NCBI RefSeq assembly: GCF_933775445.1
Contig: NC_065877.1
Location: 3,844,001-3,908,000, forward strand
Direction of reading: 5' to 3'
From: Argentina anserina
Lineage: Eukaryota > Streptophyta > Magnoliopsida > Rosales > Rosaceae
Length of the DNA: 64,000 nucleotides
Numbering within the stretch: position 1 is the stretch's first letter; every line of letters starts with the position of its first letter. Of the stretch, positions 1 to 10,796 are shown piece by piece. Below the pieces are notes generated by a model that was not told where the DNA came from, did no database searches, and was given only the letters and a program-made list of their open reading frames with translations. A program made the translations under genes and the position numbers.

Positions 1-197
1 CTTGCAGCTCTGGGACTCCACCTTCAGTTTTGAATTCAAGCAACCCAGCATCATCAGGAACCATGCCACAGTTTGGGATGGACAGCTCTCCTGGTTTTAA
101 CAGCTCAACATCCTCATCGGAGAGCTTGCGGCCCTTTGTTAGTTTTATCTTTTTAGTAACAGCCTTAGTTACTAAATTAATGGTTATTTACGTATAG
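1..197 (+). CDS. Unidentified gene, 3' end (partial, left edge)
   Basis: An open frame enters from the left edge (codons starting at base 3) and runs to a TAG at 195-197. Its first 45 residues are rich in Ser, Pro, Asn and Gly, like the disordered tail of a larger protein; the last 20 are hydrophobic and could be intron or 3' read-through. I do not recognise the family and see no domain. The true splice structure cannot be judged because the upstream part is missing. It could also be chance open frame. Confidence 0.28.
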   Translation, partial: CSSGTPPSVLNSSNPASSGTMPQFGMDSSPGFNSSTSSSESLRPFVSFIFLVTALVTKLMVIYV

Positions 198-951
198 AAG
201 TATGATATCCTCTCCCCTGAAAGGTTACTTCAAGCTGTGTAGATAACTACGTATGCAAGCAAGGAAGCAAAGCAAGTGGAGGAAGCATGTTCTAGATGAA
301 GGTGCGTACTCTTCTACATCTATATTGGGCTGCCATGGAAGTACGAAATTACAAACTCGTTGAGGTTGAGACTTGAGATGTGTCAATAGAGTTTTGTCAT
401 ATTGTATATCTTTTGGTTGAGTATGAGTATTTTAGTTCTATGTAGTGAGGTCAGGGTAGTAGATTTAATGTTAATATTGCTTCAGACATGTACCGACAGC
501 GCAGTAGTAGTGATGACCATTCAGTTTCTATAAACAGCTAAGAACAGGCAAAATCGAAATATAACATTTCGAGAAGCAATATGCATTTACACTAAAATAT
601 GTACTGGCTCATTTGACTGATAATGATGCGGATCCCCAATCATCCTTTAACATGAAACTTACTACTATGATGCAGAATGACTGATCATGATGCAGCCCCT
701 AATCATCTTTTAACATGAAACTAACTATATTGCAGACTACAGCGTACTGGCTACAATGCCATACACAGATTCGATATCCATACATACACTAACAATGTGG
801 TTTGACGGGAGAAAAAAATGCGTCTCTGCTCTGATACACAAGGAGAAGCTCTACAATGTGCATTTGCATTTCTACTAGCAAAATGCCCACTGCAGCTATT
901 CCTAAATCCTCGACTAAACTTGTTTGATACTTTTTATACATAGCAACTATT

Positions 952-3871
952 TCATCGCTTTGAAAAGACAACTAAGATGAACATGGACATAGAAACCACA
1001 ATTTTAAAACCAGAGGTTTCCCAAAAGTTTGGTTTTTCAGCAGATGAAGCTCCACTCACTCCCCGTTGTTGTAATTGGTCTTTGAGCTCTTTCAGAGCTT
1101 TGTCTCTTCGCTCACCCATCTAGCACAGTAAATAATTGTCTAGATTTAATATATATTATACATGGAAGCAACTAAATATTTAGGAGAACAGCATATTTAA
1201 CAGTTTCATGCTCATGCTAGTTCCATATGAGGGCATAAAGCTTGATTGAATGCATGCTCTAGATTTGAGTTTAATTGCATAGAAGTAAAAGCAGGCAAGT
1301 GAAAATTTAATTTGTAGCTGAAAAGAAAGGAGCACTCGATAAAGAAACAAATGCTTACCCTTTGAAGCTTTCTTGTTTGAGCACGAGCTTCCTGAAGGCA
1401 GAACTCCAATTTTAATACCCTCTTCTTGAGTTCCTGATCAGCTCGCCGTTGTCTCTCCAACTGTTTCCACAAACAGTCGAAGCTCAATGTTAAAAAAAAT
1501 TTAAAAGGCATTATGGAGAAAAAAAGCAAACAATGTATTAGTGGAATAAGTGACACTGAAAACAGATGCAGTTACCTGTGATTCCAACTCCTTAGTTTTG
1601 AGAGTCCAGTGAACAGACATGATACTGATTTCATCTCTAAGCCTTCCTATTTCTTCATCCTTTATAATTAAAAGATTATTAAGCTTCTCGATATTCTTTG
1701 GAGAAACCTCATCTAGTATTTTTTTCAGCTCACAATCCTTATTCACCCCCGCTTGTGCAACAGCTTGCATAATGTCCTGCTCAATTCTCAGAACATCATC
1801 TTTGAGTTGCTTTTGCGAAGACTCTCTTACTTCGAGATCCTTTTGTAGTTTATCCAATTGCTCTCCTAGCCTAATTATACATTCATCTTGCTCTTTCAAG
1901 GAACAATTTTTTTTATCTATTTCCTTTACAAGTGCTAGACATTGGAGCTGTGCTGATTGAGCTGATGCAGCACAAGTATCGGCAGTTGCTTGAGTGGCTG
2001 CAAGTTGTGACCTCAGACCATCCAACTCCGAGAGGCACTACATTCAATGTTAAAAATTATAGTCAGGAAATTTGTAAACCCTAAACACCAACTAGCAGAA
2101 AGTAAAAAGAAAAAGTTTGATCAATTAATTTGTGACTTATTGAATTGTTTGGAGACAACAGAGGATATCATCTAAAATAAACATTAATCTGCATAAGACG
2201 CCTTAAAATGCCAAATCTCTTTGAGCAGAGGCTGCAAGCTTTTTGCAGCTAGTGACCACTACTGACATGAAATTCGGAAATTTTAGCCCATAGACCCAAT
2301 TACACTTTTCAACTCTCCAAATTACTCAGATTTCTTTACCTTCTGCACATGTCATAATGGTACACTTCATTACTAATGTTAGGCTAAAATACCGACAAAG
2401 TCTTGCAATTTAGTCATGATTGGGAGTGTGAGAGATTTATATGAGGGAAAAAACTTTACCGAGATAAAAAAAAAAGGGTAAAATTAAAGGACTTTATGGC
2501 CTCTATAGGAAAATTTTCAACCCTTGAGAATAGAAAACAATAGCGCTTAACAACACTATAACAATCAAAGAAAAAGCAAACTTATAAAATTTATGAAATA
2601 AGAGAACAGCATAAAGGACAGACAACAGTTATTCTAAAAAAAAGTAATGTGGTTCCACAAACTAGGCCAAAAGGCACGGACATCATAAGTATAAGTAGTT
2701 ATACTTATATGCTTAGAAGGTGTGTTTATCATTAATACTACTGTTTGCCCATATGCAAAGACTCAATAAGGAATATAGATCTTCTCCTCATTATTAAAGA
2801 TGGTTTATATCCCTTGTGAAGGCCAAGTCTATAATGAGGTGTGATATGCAAACTGAGACTATGCTTGGCTTCTCTAAATAGAAAACTCAATAACATCACG
2901 TGCATTAAATACAAATAAAGGATTAGACGGAAGTACATTGTTGTTATAATTTGGATCTATCACACAACAATATCACTAATGAGAGATATAAGTGCAGACT
3001 TCAATTGGAAAGACGGTTAGGAAAAACCTCAAAATTGACAGCTCTTTAACACCCTAATATATTTCCAAAAAGTTCCAAACTTTCATGAGTTGGGCCATAT
3101 CTAACTCTTCTCCAATACCTTAGTATAACAAACAAACTTACTTGAATTGTCCGGTACAAGAGAATGAAACAATAATAGAAAATCATCAAAACCCCTCCTC
3201 CTATGGGCTCCGCCAAAAACAAAGTAGAAAGGGTCAAAAAAGCATCCTCAATGATATGCATAATATGTGCGGCTCAATTTGATCATTTCAAAACATCAAG
3301 ATAGCAGTAGAAAACAAATAATAAATTAGATCAAATAATAACAACAACAAGAACTTGCAGCCATAATTACTGAATCATGTCCAAGTATAAAGGTTCTAAA
3401 CCCAGATTTAAAAACTAATGAAAAAAAAAATCTTGAGATATGAGTGGGGACCTTCTCAGTTTTAGATGTCGAAGCCTCAAGCTGTAGATTTCTCTGTTCT
3501 AATCTCTTCTGCAATCTACCAATCTCCTCTTCCATGTTTTTAGCTTTTGTCTCTACTACCTGTACAAAAGTCCCAAATCACTCAGAAACTTTGTAAACAA
3601 ACCCTACAAACAAAAGGAACCAACTTCAAGATCCCAAAATCAACATAACACATGCCTGTCTTGTGAGAGTTTCTTTCACGTATGACTGCTCCTGAGAAGC
3701 TAACCGGCTCCGGACCTGCTTCAACTCCGACGCCAACGACACTACGTTCCGGCGAAAGCTCTGCTTTTTCTCATTCAAATCCTTCAGCAATGGATCAAAC
3801 TCATTGACCGAAACTGACGATGAAGAAGAAGCAGATGAGCTCGGCCGAGATTTCTCCGAAATGGACATCAT
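952..3871 (-). CDS. NEAP: Nuclear envelope-associated protein (NEAP), coiled coil, 351 aa
   Basis: Five exons join in phase: 3871-3656, 3559-3452, 2037-1576, 1460-1359 and 1119-952, giving 351 residues, the usual NEAP length. Residues about 25-300 are almost continuous coiled coil with conserved blocks ([32 protein letters not shown]). The C-terminus has the basic patch [11 protein letters not shown] and ends in a short hydrophobic anchor ([15 protein letters not shown]) with a terminal SKR, as in Arabidopsis NEAP1-3. These plant-specific proteins sit at the inner nuclear membrane, interact with SUN proteins and are thought to be part of the plant lamina-like layer. The first intron uses a GC donor (CAG/GCATGT) if phase and family alignment are kept; the others are GT-AG. 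The start is the first of two adjacent ATGs; the second works equally well. Recognised from the family sequence, high confidence. Confidence 0.9.
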
Positions 3872-6116
3872 AAATTACAGCAATATTACTGACACTGAAC
3901 CAATCCCTTGCTGCTTCAATACAGTCAATGAAGCCAATATGGGCCAAATTTCAGCGATCTAAGCCATTACCACCATTGCTGCTGCACATAAAAGCGGTAG
4001 ATATGCATTAAATTGTGTATGGTCTCCAAGAAAATGAAGTTTTGAGAATATGATTATTAAAAAGAAGTAACTTTCAAAGTAATATAAATAGTTGACGGAT
4101 TTAGCTTCAGAATATGAAAAATTGAAGCATACTAATTCCACAAAATTTAATATTTATCACGCAAATAATACACTCCCTCCTCTCAACGTCAAACCTACTA
4201 TTATGAAGAGAGAGAAAGCTTAGAGAAAGATTCATGCCGAGCCTGTGTCGTCAGTGTCGACCTCAACTAATAAATTATAGTGGGGACTGAAGAGGAGAGA
4301 GAAGCCTCAAAATGGGTCTATGAATGTAACAAAATTTGAACTGAAAAGTCTCAAAGACTCGAACTTTGAAGCTTGAGATGAATAAAGATGGCATCTTTAA
4401 TTTTCCGAAACACTAAAAATAAACAAACAAATTTTAATGAAATAAAGATCCATAAAAACCACCATTCTAAGCTATTTGAGCTTCAATTGACCCAGAATAT
4501 TATATTTTCAGAATCATGCATGAACTATAACCATGAAAAAGTCCTAAACTTTAAATATAATGAATTAAAAATTGGCATTTGCTAACCACCACATGCAACT
4601 AGACCTTCCCAGAAGTTCAAAACAAAACCCAAAACCAGATCCAAGCCTCTGAGCAGATTGCAACCATGAGCTGATGTACAAGATGAGATCAAAGAACACA
4701 CAGAGAGAGAGAGAGAGAGCTACCAGGTTTGGAGTGAGACCCAGTTTCAGGAGAGCCAAACCCACTTGGGGAATCTCTGTCTGGTTTTACCTAAATGACT
4801 TACAGACCAGAACAAAAACACCTCTGAAAATCTGAAATGAAACACTGTTTTAGCAAGATGAGAACTAATAATCTTTGGATCAACGGTGATGGTGCACTCA
4901 TCCGACGGCTGAGAGTGGAATGAGGATTGGAGACAATGGGGCCGAGAAATTAGGGTTATTAATGAGGGATTTTGTTTGCTTGATTATATGATTTTTTGTC
5001 TTATCTAGGCCGTGACAGAAGCGGGTTAGTTGCCGAGGCTGTGGTTCGGGGAGGGTTCGAGCCTTGCCGAGGCCAGCTGTTGGTCCTCGTGAGTTTGGGT
5101 CAAACCCAACGCGCGGCAAATCCAAATTTCGGGGTTCAACCAATGAGGGCTTCCCACCTGTTACCATTTGAACCACGTTTGAATCTTTCTATTTTTGAAA
5201 ATGACTCCCTATCAGAGAGTCATGAGACTCATGCTCAATGTTCTCTGAGAAAAACATTGCAAATTTGAAACGATTGCATGAACTGATGAACCAAAGTTGT
5301 TCTTTCTATTTTGCATAGTGTAGTGAGGACTGTTAGGTCGCAAGTGAAGCGGATATTGCCGAAGTATTGTTGATAATAAGAGGTTTGAGCTGATTATAGT
5401 TTTTTAAAATTATATCTTTCGTAAGGAGCATGTGTAAATTGCTCCCGGTTCTAGGGTGGCGGCTCACTCAACCATCATTTGTACGTAAGTGTTTATATTT
5501 TCATTTAAGCTCATTAACTTGTTACACTTAAACTCTCTACGTAAGGGTGAACCCTGTTGCTAAAGACCTGAGTCCCTGATTTCCAGTTTCAATCCTGTTG
5601 TTACCTTTCTAATTCTATCTGCATATGGCGCCAACCTGAATCTCACAGCAAACAAGCAAACAGCATTAGGATTGTGGCAGTCACCATGATCTGAATTAAC
5701 AAAGAAACATAAGATGCATTTAGTATCGATCATCTCCTAAATAGTTTCATGGTTCAAACACTACAACTACATAAAGCAGTAAAATATATACATTTTTACA
5801 TGCTTACTGAACCAAATTGGTGGATGAATCAAGGAACTCACAGAGAGCTCCCAAAGCACCTCGGCTCCCGCGCTTCATTGGTTGCACAGCAGCCTGAATG
5901 ATGAGTAACATCAGTTACATCAGTTATGTACTTATATATTTCAAAGAATTAACGAACCACATAGTAAATGGGGGTAAAGTGTAACTATATATGCCCATAT
6001 GATAGAACATTATCATCATATCATCTTCACCTATTAAATACAATTCTTTAAGAGTTTTTGCTTTTTAATGCCGACCAATATATTGTAGACTGTCAATTTT
6101 GTCTTTAAACAATGTA
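3872..6116. other. Intergenic, upstream of NEAP
   Basis: This stretch holds the presumed promoter and 5' UTR of the leftward NEAP gene, an AG dinucleotide run at 4702-4719 and A+T-rich sequence. Several 60-90 residue open frames on both strands overlap each other around 4900-5270 and share no recognisable family. I see no gene. Confidence 0.5.
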
Positions 6117-6121
6117 GTATA

Positions 6122-6575
6122 TGTTAACACCTCCCCTGATCGGGGTAATTCCCGGTGGGATTCCCTTTCATTCCATCCACCACGCCTGTCGGGGTGAGCA
6201 CAGCACGGCAGGACATTGAGCTGGCAGGACAGACCACGTCACCTCTAACTCAAGCGTTGTTGCCGGTGCTGCCAAAGTAGCTCGCCAAAGCAGTAAAAAC
6301 ATATTGTACGAGCACTCTCCCACATCGGGAAATGGAAGCAACACTTCCCCCAACACGCCTATAAAGACAGCCAGAAACCTCCCAAAAAAGGATAACGTAT
6401 CACTAAGTCCTTAACTCATGAGCTTAAGTCTTGACTCAGATCCTAAATTAAGTTTCAGAGAGTCATAAGCCGGCGCACCACTAGTCCTTGACCTTAACCC
6501 TGGATTTGTGTAGGTTAACCGGACCAGGAAGATACAAGCTGCGTAAACAAGACCCCCGAATTTGTACTCACAACA
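6122..6575 (+). repeat. TRIM left LTR
   Basis: Left LTR of the miniature retroelement, TG at the start and CA at 6574-6575, followed at once by the internal domain. Confidence 0.85.
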
Positions 6576-6633
6576 GTTGGCGCAAGAAGAAGGGTTGCTT
6601 CGGTGGGAGTTTGGGGACTCACCAAGTTACTTC

Positions 6634-6925
6634 GGATCCATAGATACTCCGATTGCTAGTCAGCCTCCGGGCCTAGCACTGAGATCCTAGGTCACCTACC
6701 AATTTTCTCCATATCCATGGATGCTCCGACTGCTAGTCAGCCTCTGGGTCTAGCACTGAGATCCTAGGTCACCTGCCAATTTGCTCCAGATCTATGGATG
6801 CTCCGACTGCCAGTCAGCCTCCTGGTCTAGCACTGAGATCCTAGGTCACCTGCCAATTTTCTCCAGATCTATGAATGCTCCGACTGCTAGTAAGCCTCCG
6901 GGCCTAACACTAAGATCCTAGGTCG
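6634..6925 (+). repeat. Four 77-bp tandem repeats inside the TRIM
   Basis: The core CTCCGACTGCTAGTCAGCCT recurs with spacing of exactly 77 bp (TGCTAGT-type anchors at 6654, 6731, 6808 and 6885), with a few substitutions per copy. The array occupies most of the internal domain and has no open frame. Confidence 0.85.
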
Positions 6926-7004
6926 CTCCAACTCGGGAATTCGTCGACAATGGAAATTTAAATTCCCCACCCAAGAAATCTCCTTGACTGGGGACTTGGA
7001 GACT

Positions 7005-7457
7005 TGTTAACACCTCCCATGGACGGGGTAATTTTTGGCGGGATTCCCCCTCATTCCGGCTGCCACGCCTGCCGGGGTAAGCCTAGCACTGCAGGACATT
7101 GAGCTGGCAGGACATGCCACGCCACCTCTAGCTCAGGCGTCGTTGCCGGCACTGCCAAAGTAGTTTGCCAAAGTATTAAAAACATATTATACGAGCACTC
7201 TCTCACATCGGGAAATGGAAGCAACACTTTCTCCAATGCGCCTATAAAGATAGCCAGAAACCTCCCAAAAAAAGGTAATGTATCCCTAAGTCTTTAACTC
7301 ACAAGCTTAAGTCTTGACTCAGATCATAATTTAAGCTTCGGAGAATTATAGACCGGCGCACCGCTAGTCCTTGACATAAACTTCGGATTTACTGGTTAAC
7401 CAGACCAAGAAGATACAAGCTACGCAAAAAAGACCCCCAGATTTTGTAGTCACAAGA
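7005..7457 (+). repeat. TRIM right LTR
   Basis: Right LTR, preceded by a short purine stretch (GACTGGGGACTTGGAGA) in the polypurine-tract position. It ends ACAAGA where the left LTR has ACAACA. Confidence 0.85.
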
Positions 7458-7959
7458 GTATACATGCATGCCATATAAGATTTTGATCGTTCATGAACTC
7501 AAACACTAGCGTTTTGTCACTTTTGGTGAACAAAATAAGATGAGTACTGCATCTTCCAAGTTCCAACAGATGACACTGATCTCATTACTTGTCTTCGGTC
7601 ACTTCTACAATAACCACCCATAAAAGGACTCCGGATCAGTTAAAGAACAGGTGCGCTACTTATAGAGGCAGTGTAAACATGCCCTGGTCTTGCATATTTA
7701 TGTTACATATTTACACTACACATCCATATTTTCTCTTCACTCAAAAACCTAAACTTGAACCCGAATATAGATCAAATTCGGCTATTTCTTCCTTAAACTT
7801 GTACCTAGTTCACTACATAACATTTGGTGATTACTGGGAAGTGTGTCACAAAAGGTAAAATTGGCCAAACTTTTTGGAGGGCAAAAAAGTGAGATAATGG
7901 AAGGCAGCAGGAAGGGTAAAAATGTTCGTGCGCTAGGTAGATTAAGTTCGCCTCACCCA

Positions 7960-8767
7960 TTTGTCTACTCTCTCTCTGTTCTTTCTCAGTTTGGTCTATC
8001 TCTTGAGTCTTAGTTCCCTTTTTATGGAGACTCCGTGATTTGTTTGTTCTCTCCGCCAGTTATTCACAAAAGTTGTTTGGTTCCCGCATTTGGTAAGTCT
8101 TCAGAACTGAATTAGATTGAATTTTTTTTTCGGTTGGTTAAGATCGATTGTGGATTAATCCTATGTTGGGGTTTCCATCAGCAAACTCGATTTTACGAGG
8201 CATTAGACTACTACTGTTGACCTTGAAACACCATATATATAAGCATTTGATAATATTACGTTGGACATTTATTGAAAGGGAAAAACGAATACATGATTTC
8301 AGTAGAATCTCATATACGTTTATGTTGGTGTCAGAACTCAATTGGGGCATGAATTAGTGTTTAATTGATATTCTTAGTAGTCAATCACCAACTTTTATAT
8401 TATGGATCGATACTTATATATCAATTTGAATGCATCTATATCGGTCTTGGTACTTCGAGTTTGATTTTCACCGTTGTTGCCGGGTCTCTTTTGTTTGCAT
8501 GATTCTGTTTTGTTGTGATTACACAAAATTTGAGTTCTTTTACTTGGTTTGGTGTTCTACTGTAGGGATCCACCTGTGATGGTCATTTTTCAACTGTGAG
8601 TTTGATTCGAGAGTATTGATACTGTTTGCTTCTATATTGATTTTATTCTTATAAAAAGTTGAAAACTAAAAGTTTTTCTTTATATTGTTCATCGCATCTG
8701 CTAAATTGTTTCTTTTCATGTTTGACAGAGTGATGAGCGGTGTTTCTACAGTTAAAATTAGAAGAAG
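7960..8767 (+). other. Possible 5' end of a lost gene (UTR exon + mini-exon)
   Basis: A pyrimidine-rich segment from about 7960 ends at a strong donor, TTTG/GTAAGT (8093). After an intron-like, T-rich stretch, a mini-exon at 8729-8767 (acceptor GACAG) carries ATG at 8733 and the start MSGVSTVKIRRR, then the donor AAG/GTCAGT. No later exon that continues it was found before the next gene. This may be the truncated 5' end of a gene or a non-coding transcript. Weak evidence. Confidence 0.22.
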
Positions 8768-10071
8768 GTCAGTTGGATCTATCTTGCTTCATAATTACCG
8801 TTCCGTTTTGTGTTTAATTTCTTCTGTTTGGTTGTTTAATGATAAAAATCTTCGCTAAAAGAATAAAAATTTACCTGTCAAATAGTTGTTTCCAGTATTC
8901 AATCAACATATGCATGTTCCTTTTCCATGCATCATTATTAGACTATAGTACTGTTACTTAATTTTTATCAAGTGCAGTCATGTTTGTCTTTGGTAACGTT
9001 ATATCAGTAGATTTAATATGTTCTTTTCTGGGACAAAATCAAGTACATGAGAGAAAGATGGGATGGTCTATTCTTAATTTCCTATTTTGTGTAGTCTGAC
9101 GTCAAATTCGACCCCTACGGGACAAGTTCAATCTTTTACTCTTCTATTATTTGACTTGATCCTTTCGTTCCTTACTGGACAAATTGGCCTCGCTGATACA
9201 CGTTGCAATTTGGACGGGACTGTTTTTATTACTTCCAAGCATCAACAAAATCGCCATTGCTAAAATCTTCCATTCTGATGTTTCGTCTGAAATATTAGGG
9301 TAATATGAACAAAATAAAAACACACCAAAGTTATCAGTGATGCCTTATATGATTTTGTATTTATCTTGTTGCTCCACTACACTCAATTTAGCAAGAGCTA
9401 TCTATATGAAGAAAAAATCATGCAACGAATGGGGTTCTTATTTGTACAAAGTGACACTTCAAACTTGGGTGAGAAACAAAAGCGTATCTTCTGCTTCAAA
9501 TGTGTTCTGCTCTTTTGTTTTTTTTTTTGAGAAATATCTGTTCTGCTCCAGAAAAAATGTAGGTTCATCAATTCATAAAATGCTTCAAATGGACGAGATT
9601 AGCTAATTCTAAACTACTACAAAAGTTGAGTTGCCGATCATGTAGTTAAATCTCTAATTATTCAATTTGCTGTAATTAAATGGCCCACTCAAAAACCCAA
9701 ACCATCATCTACAGAGGGGTACAATTGTCTTTTCAGCGGATCTTTATTTTCAAAACATCAGTAATTTACGTATATCCGAGCATATCCGGGACTATTGAAA
9801 CTTTATTAGCTCTAATATTCATCGGATTCGCTCGGAAATGCGTCGGAAAAGAATGAATACGAGCCGAGAACGTGACGAATACGCTCTCTCTAGTTAGCGA
9901 AAAAACTTTTTTACTCTTGTGTAATGCATACTGCTGCTATCAGGCCCAGCCTATAATACCCGACCCGACCCAAAGGCTTAGTAGTACATAATCGGTATCG
10001 ACACTTTTTTCTTCTTCTTGTTGTACGAAAGAAACAGCAGGACCATTAGAAGAAGAGATATACAAGCTAAA
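8768..10071 (+). other. Intergenic, no supported gene
   Basis: T-rich, intron-like sequence. The only long frame (9337-9606, 89 codons) has no recognisable motif and plant-intron base composition. Bases 9960-10071 look like the 5' UTR of the following exon, with a CT-rich stretch at 10004-10021. Confidence 0.4.
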
Positions 10072-10242
10072 ATGGCCAACACGATCGCCGGCGGGATTTC
10101 ATCGGCAACTCCCAGGGTATCTCAGAGACCCATTTCACGATCTTCCCGGCGGTTTTCCACCGTCAAAATGACCGTCTCGCTCGACGAGAAGAAGAAGAAT
10201 TTCACTCTTCAAAAATCCGAGGAGGCCTTCAATGCCGCCAAG
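10072..10242 (+). pseudogene. GSA: Glutamate-1-semialdehyde 2,1-aminomutase, exon 1 only
   Basis: An ATG at 10072 opens a 57-codon exon ending at a donor (GCCAAG/GTACAA). The first ~33 residues are Ser/Arg-rich and resemble a chloroplast transit peptide. The rest (VSLDEKKKNFTLQKSEEAF, then NAAK) matches the start of mature plant GSA aminotransferase, the PLP enzyme that makes 5-aminolevulinate for chlorophyll and haem. The family continues with about 400 residues beginning near NLMPGGVNSPVRAF; nothing like this follows on either strand before the PPR gene at 10797, nor elsewhere in the window. This is therefore an orphan first exon with its 5' UTR, the relic of a duplication or transposition, unless the remaining exons sit outside the window in an unusually long intron. 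Confidence 0.72.
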
Positions 10243-10796
10243 GTACAATTCACTCCTCTACCTGTTTCGGATCGGTAGTCAGTTATTAACTTGTAGAGTT
10301 GGAATCAATCCTTGGGAATATGAGAGTGGAGCAGTTGGAACTAGTTGATATACAAACAAAAAGCAAGCACTACCGTCATCTACTTGAGGAACGAGGCAGT
10401 GAATAGGTTTGCCGTCATCGCAAAGGAAGAGAGTACAAGTAGCCAGTCTTGTTTAAGAGTTCATCGAATTGAACTTGCACATTCTCATTTAACTTACAGT
10501 TAAAAATTTAACCGATATTCTATTCGAATTTTACTTGGCAAATATAACCTATATTCTCGGTCAAAATCACTTTCACTTGCACAAGTATTTGCCTATTTGG
10601 TCAGTGAAGTCGTTTCGTTGAGAACGCCGAGAAACAAAACCATATTGGCACTTCATCACGGCAAAACAAAGAAGGTTCGGATTCTACACAAACTTCCTGT
10701 TTGGTTCTTCATCCCCAGGTCAGTGATCATCCTCATTGCATTTAAGCCGCTATAACCCTCTACAATAGCATAGCAAAGTGTTCATGATTTCTTGCA

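Larger units (their letters stand above)
6122..7457 (+). mobile_element. TRIM retroelement (1.34 kb) with 5-bp TSD
   Basis: Two direct repeats of about 454 bp (6122-6575 and 7005-7457) bound a 429-bp centre. The element starts TGTTAACACC, the first LTR ends in CA (the second in GA, apparently a point change), and it is flanked by the 5-bp duplication GTATA at 6117-6121 and 7458-7462. No gag or pol is present, so this is a terminal-repeat retrotransposon in miniature, mobilised in trans. Each LTR carries the CCCACATCGG motif common in plant TRIM LTRs and a CCTATAAAG TATA-like box. The LTRs differ at many positions, so the insertion is not recent. Strand is given by polarity of the LTR promoter motifs. 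Confidence 0.88.

Noticed and set aside
5000..5180. tRNA or SINE from the GGTTCGAGCC motif near 5054
   Set aside because: No A box at the right spacing and no cloverleaf can be drawn by eye.
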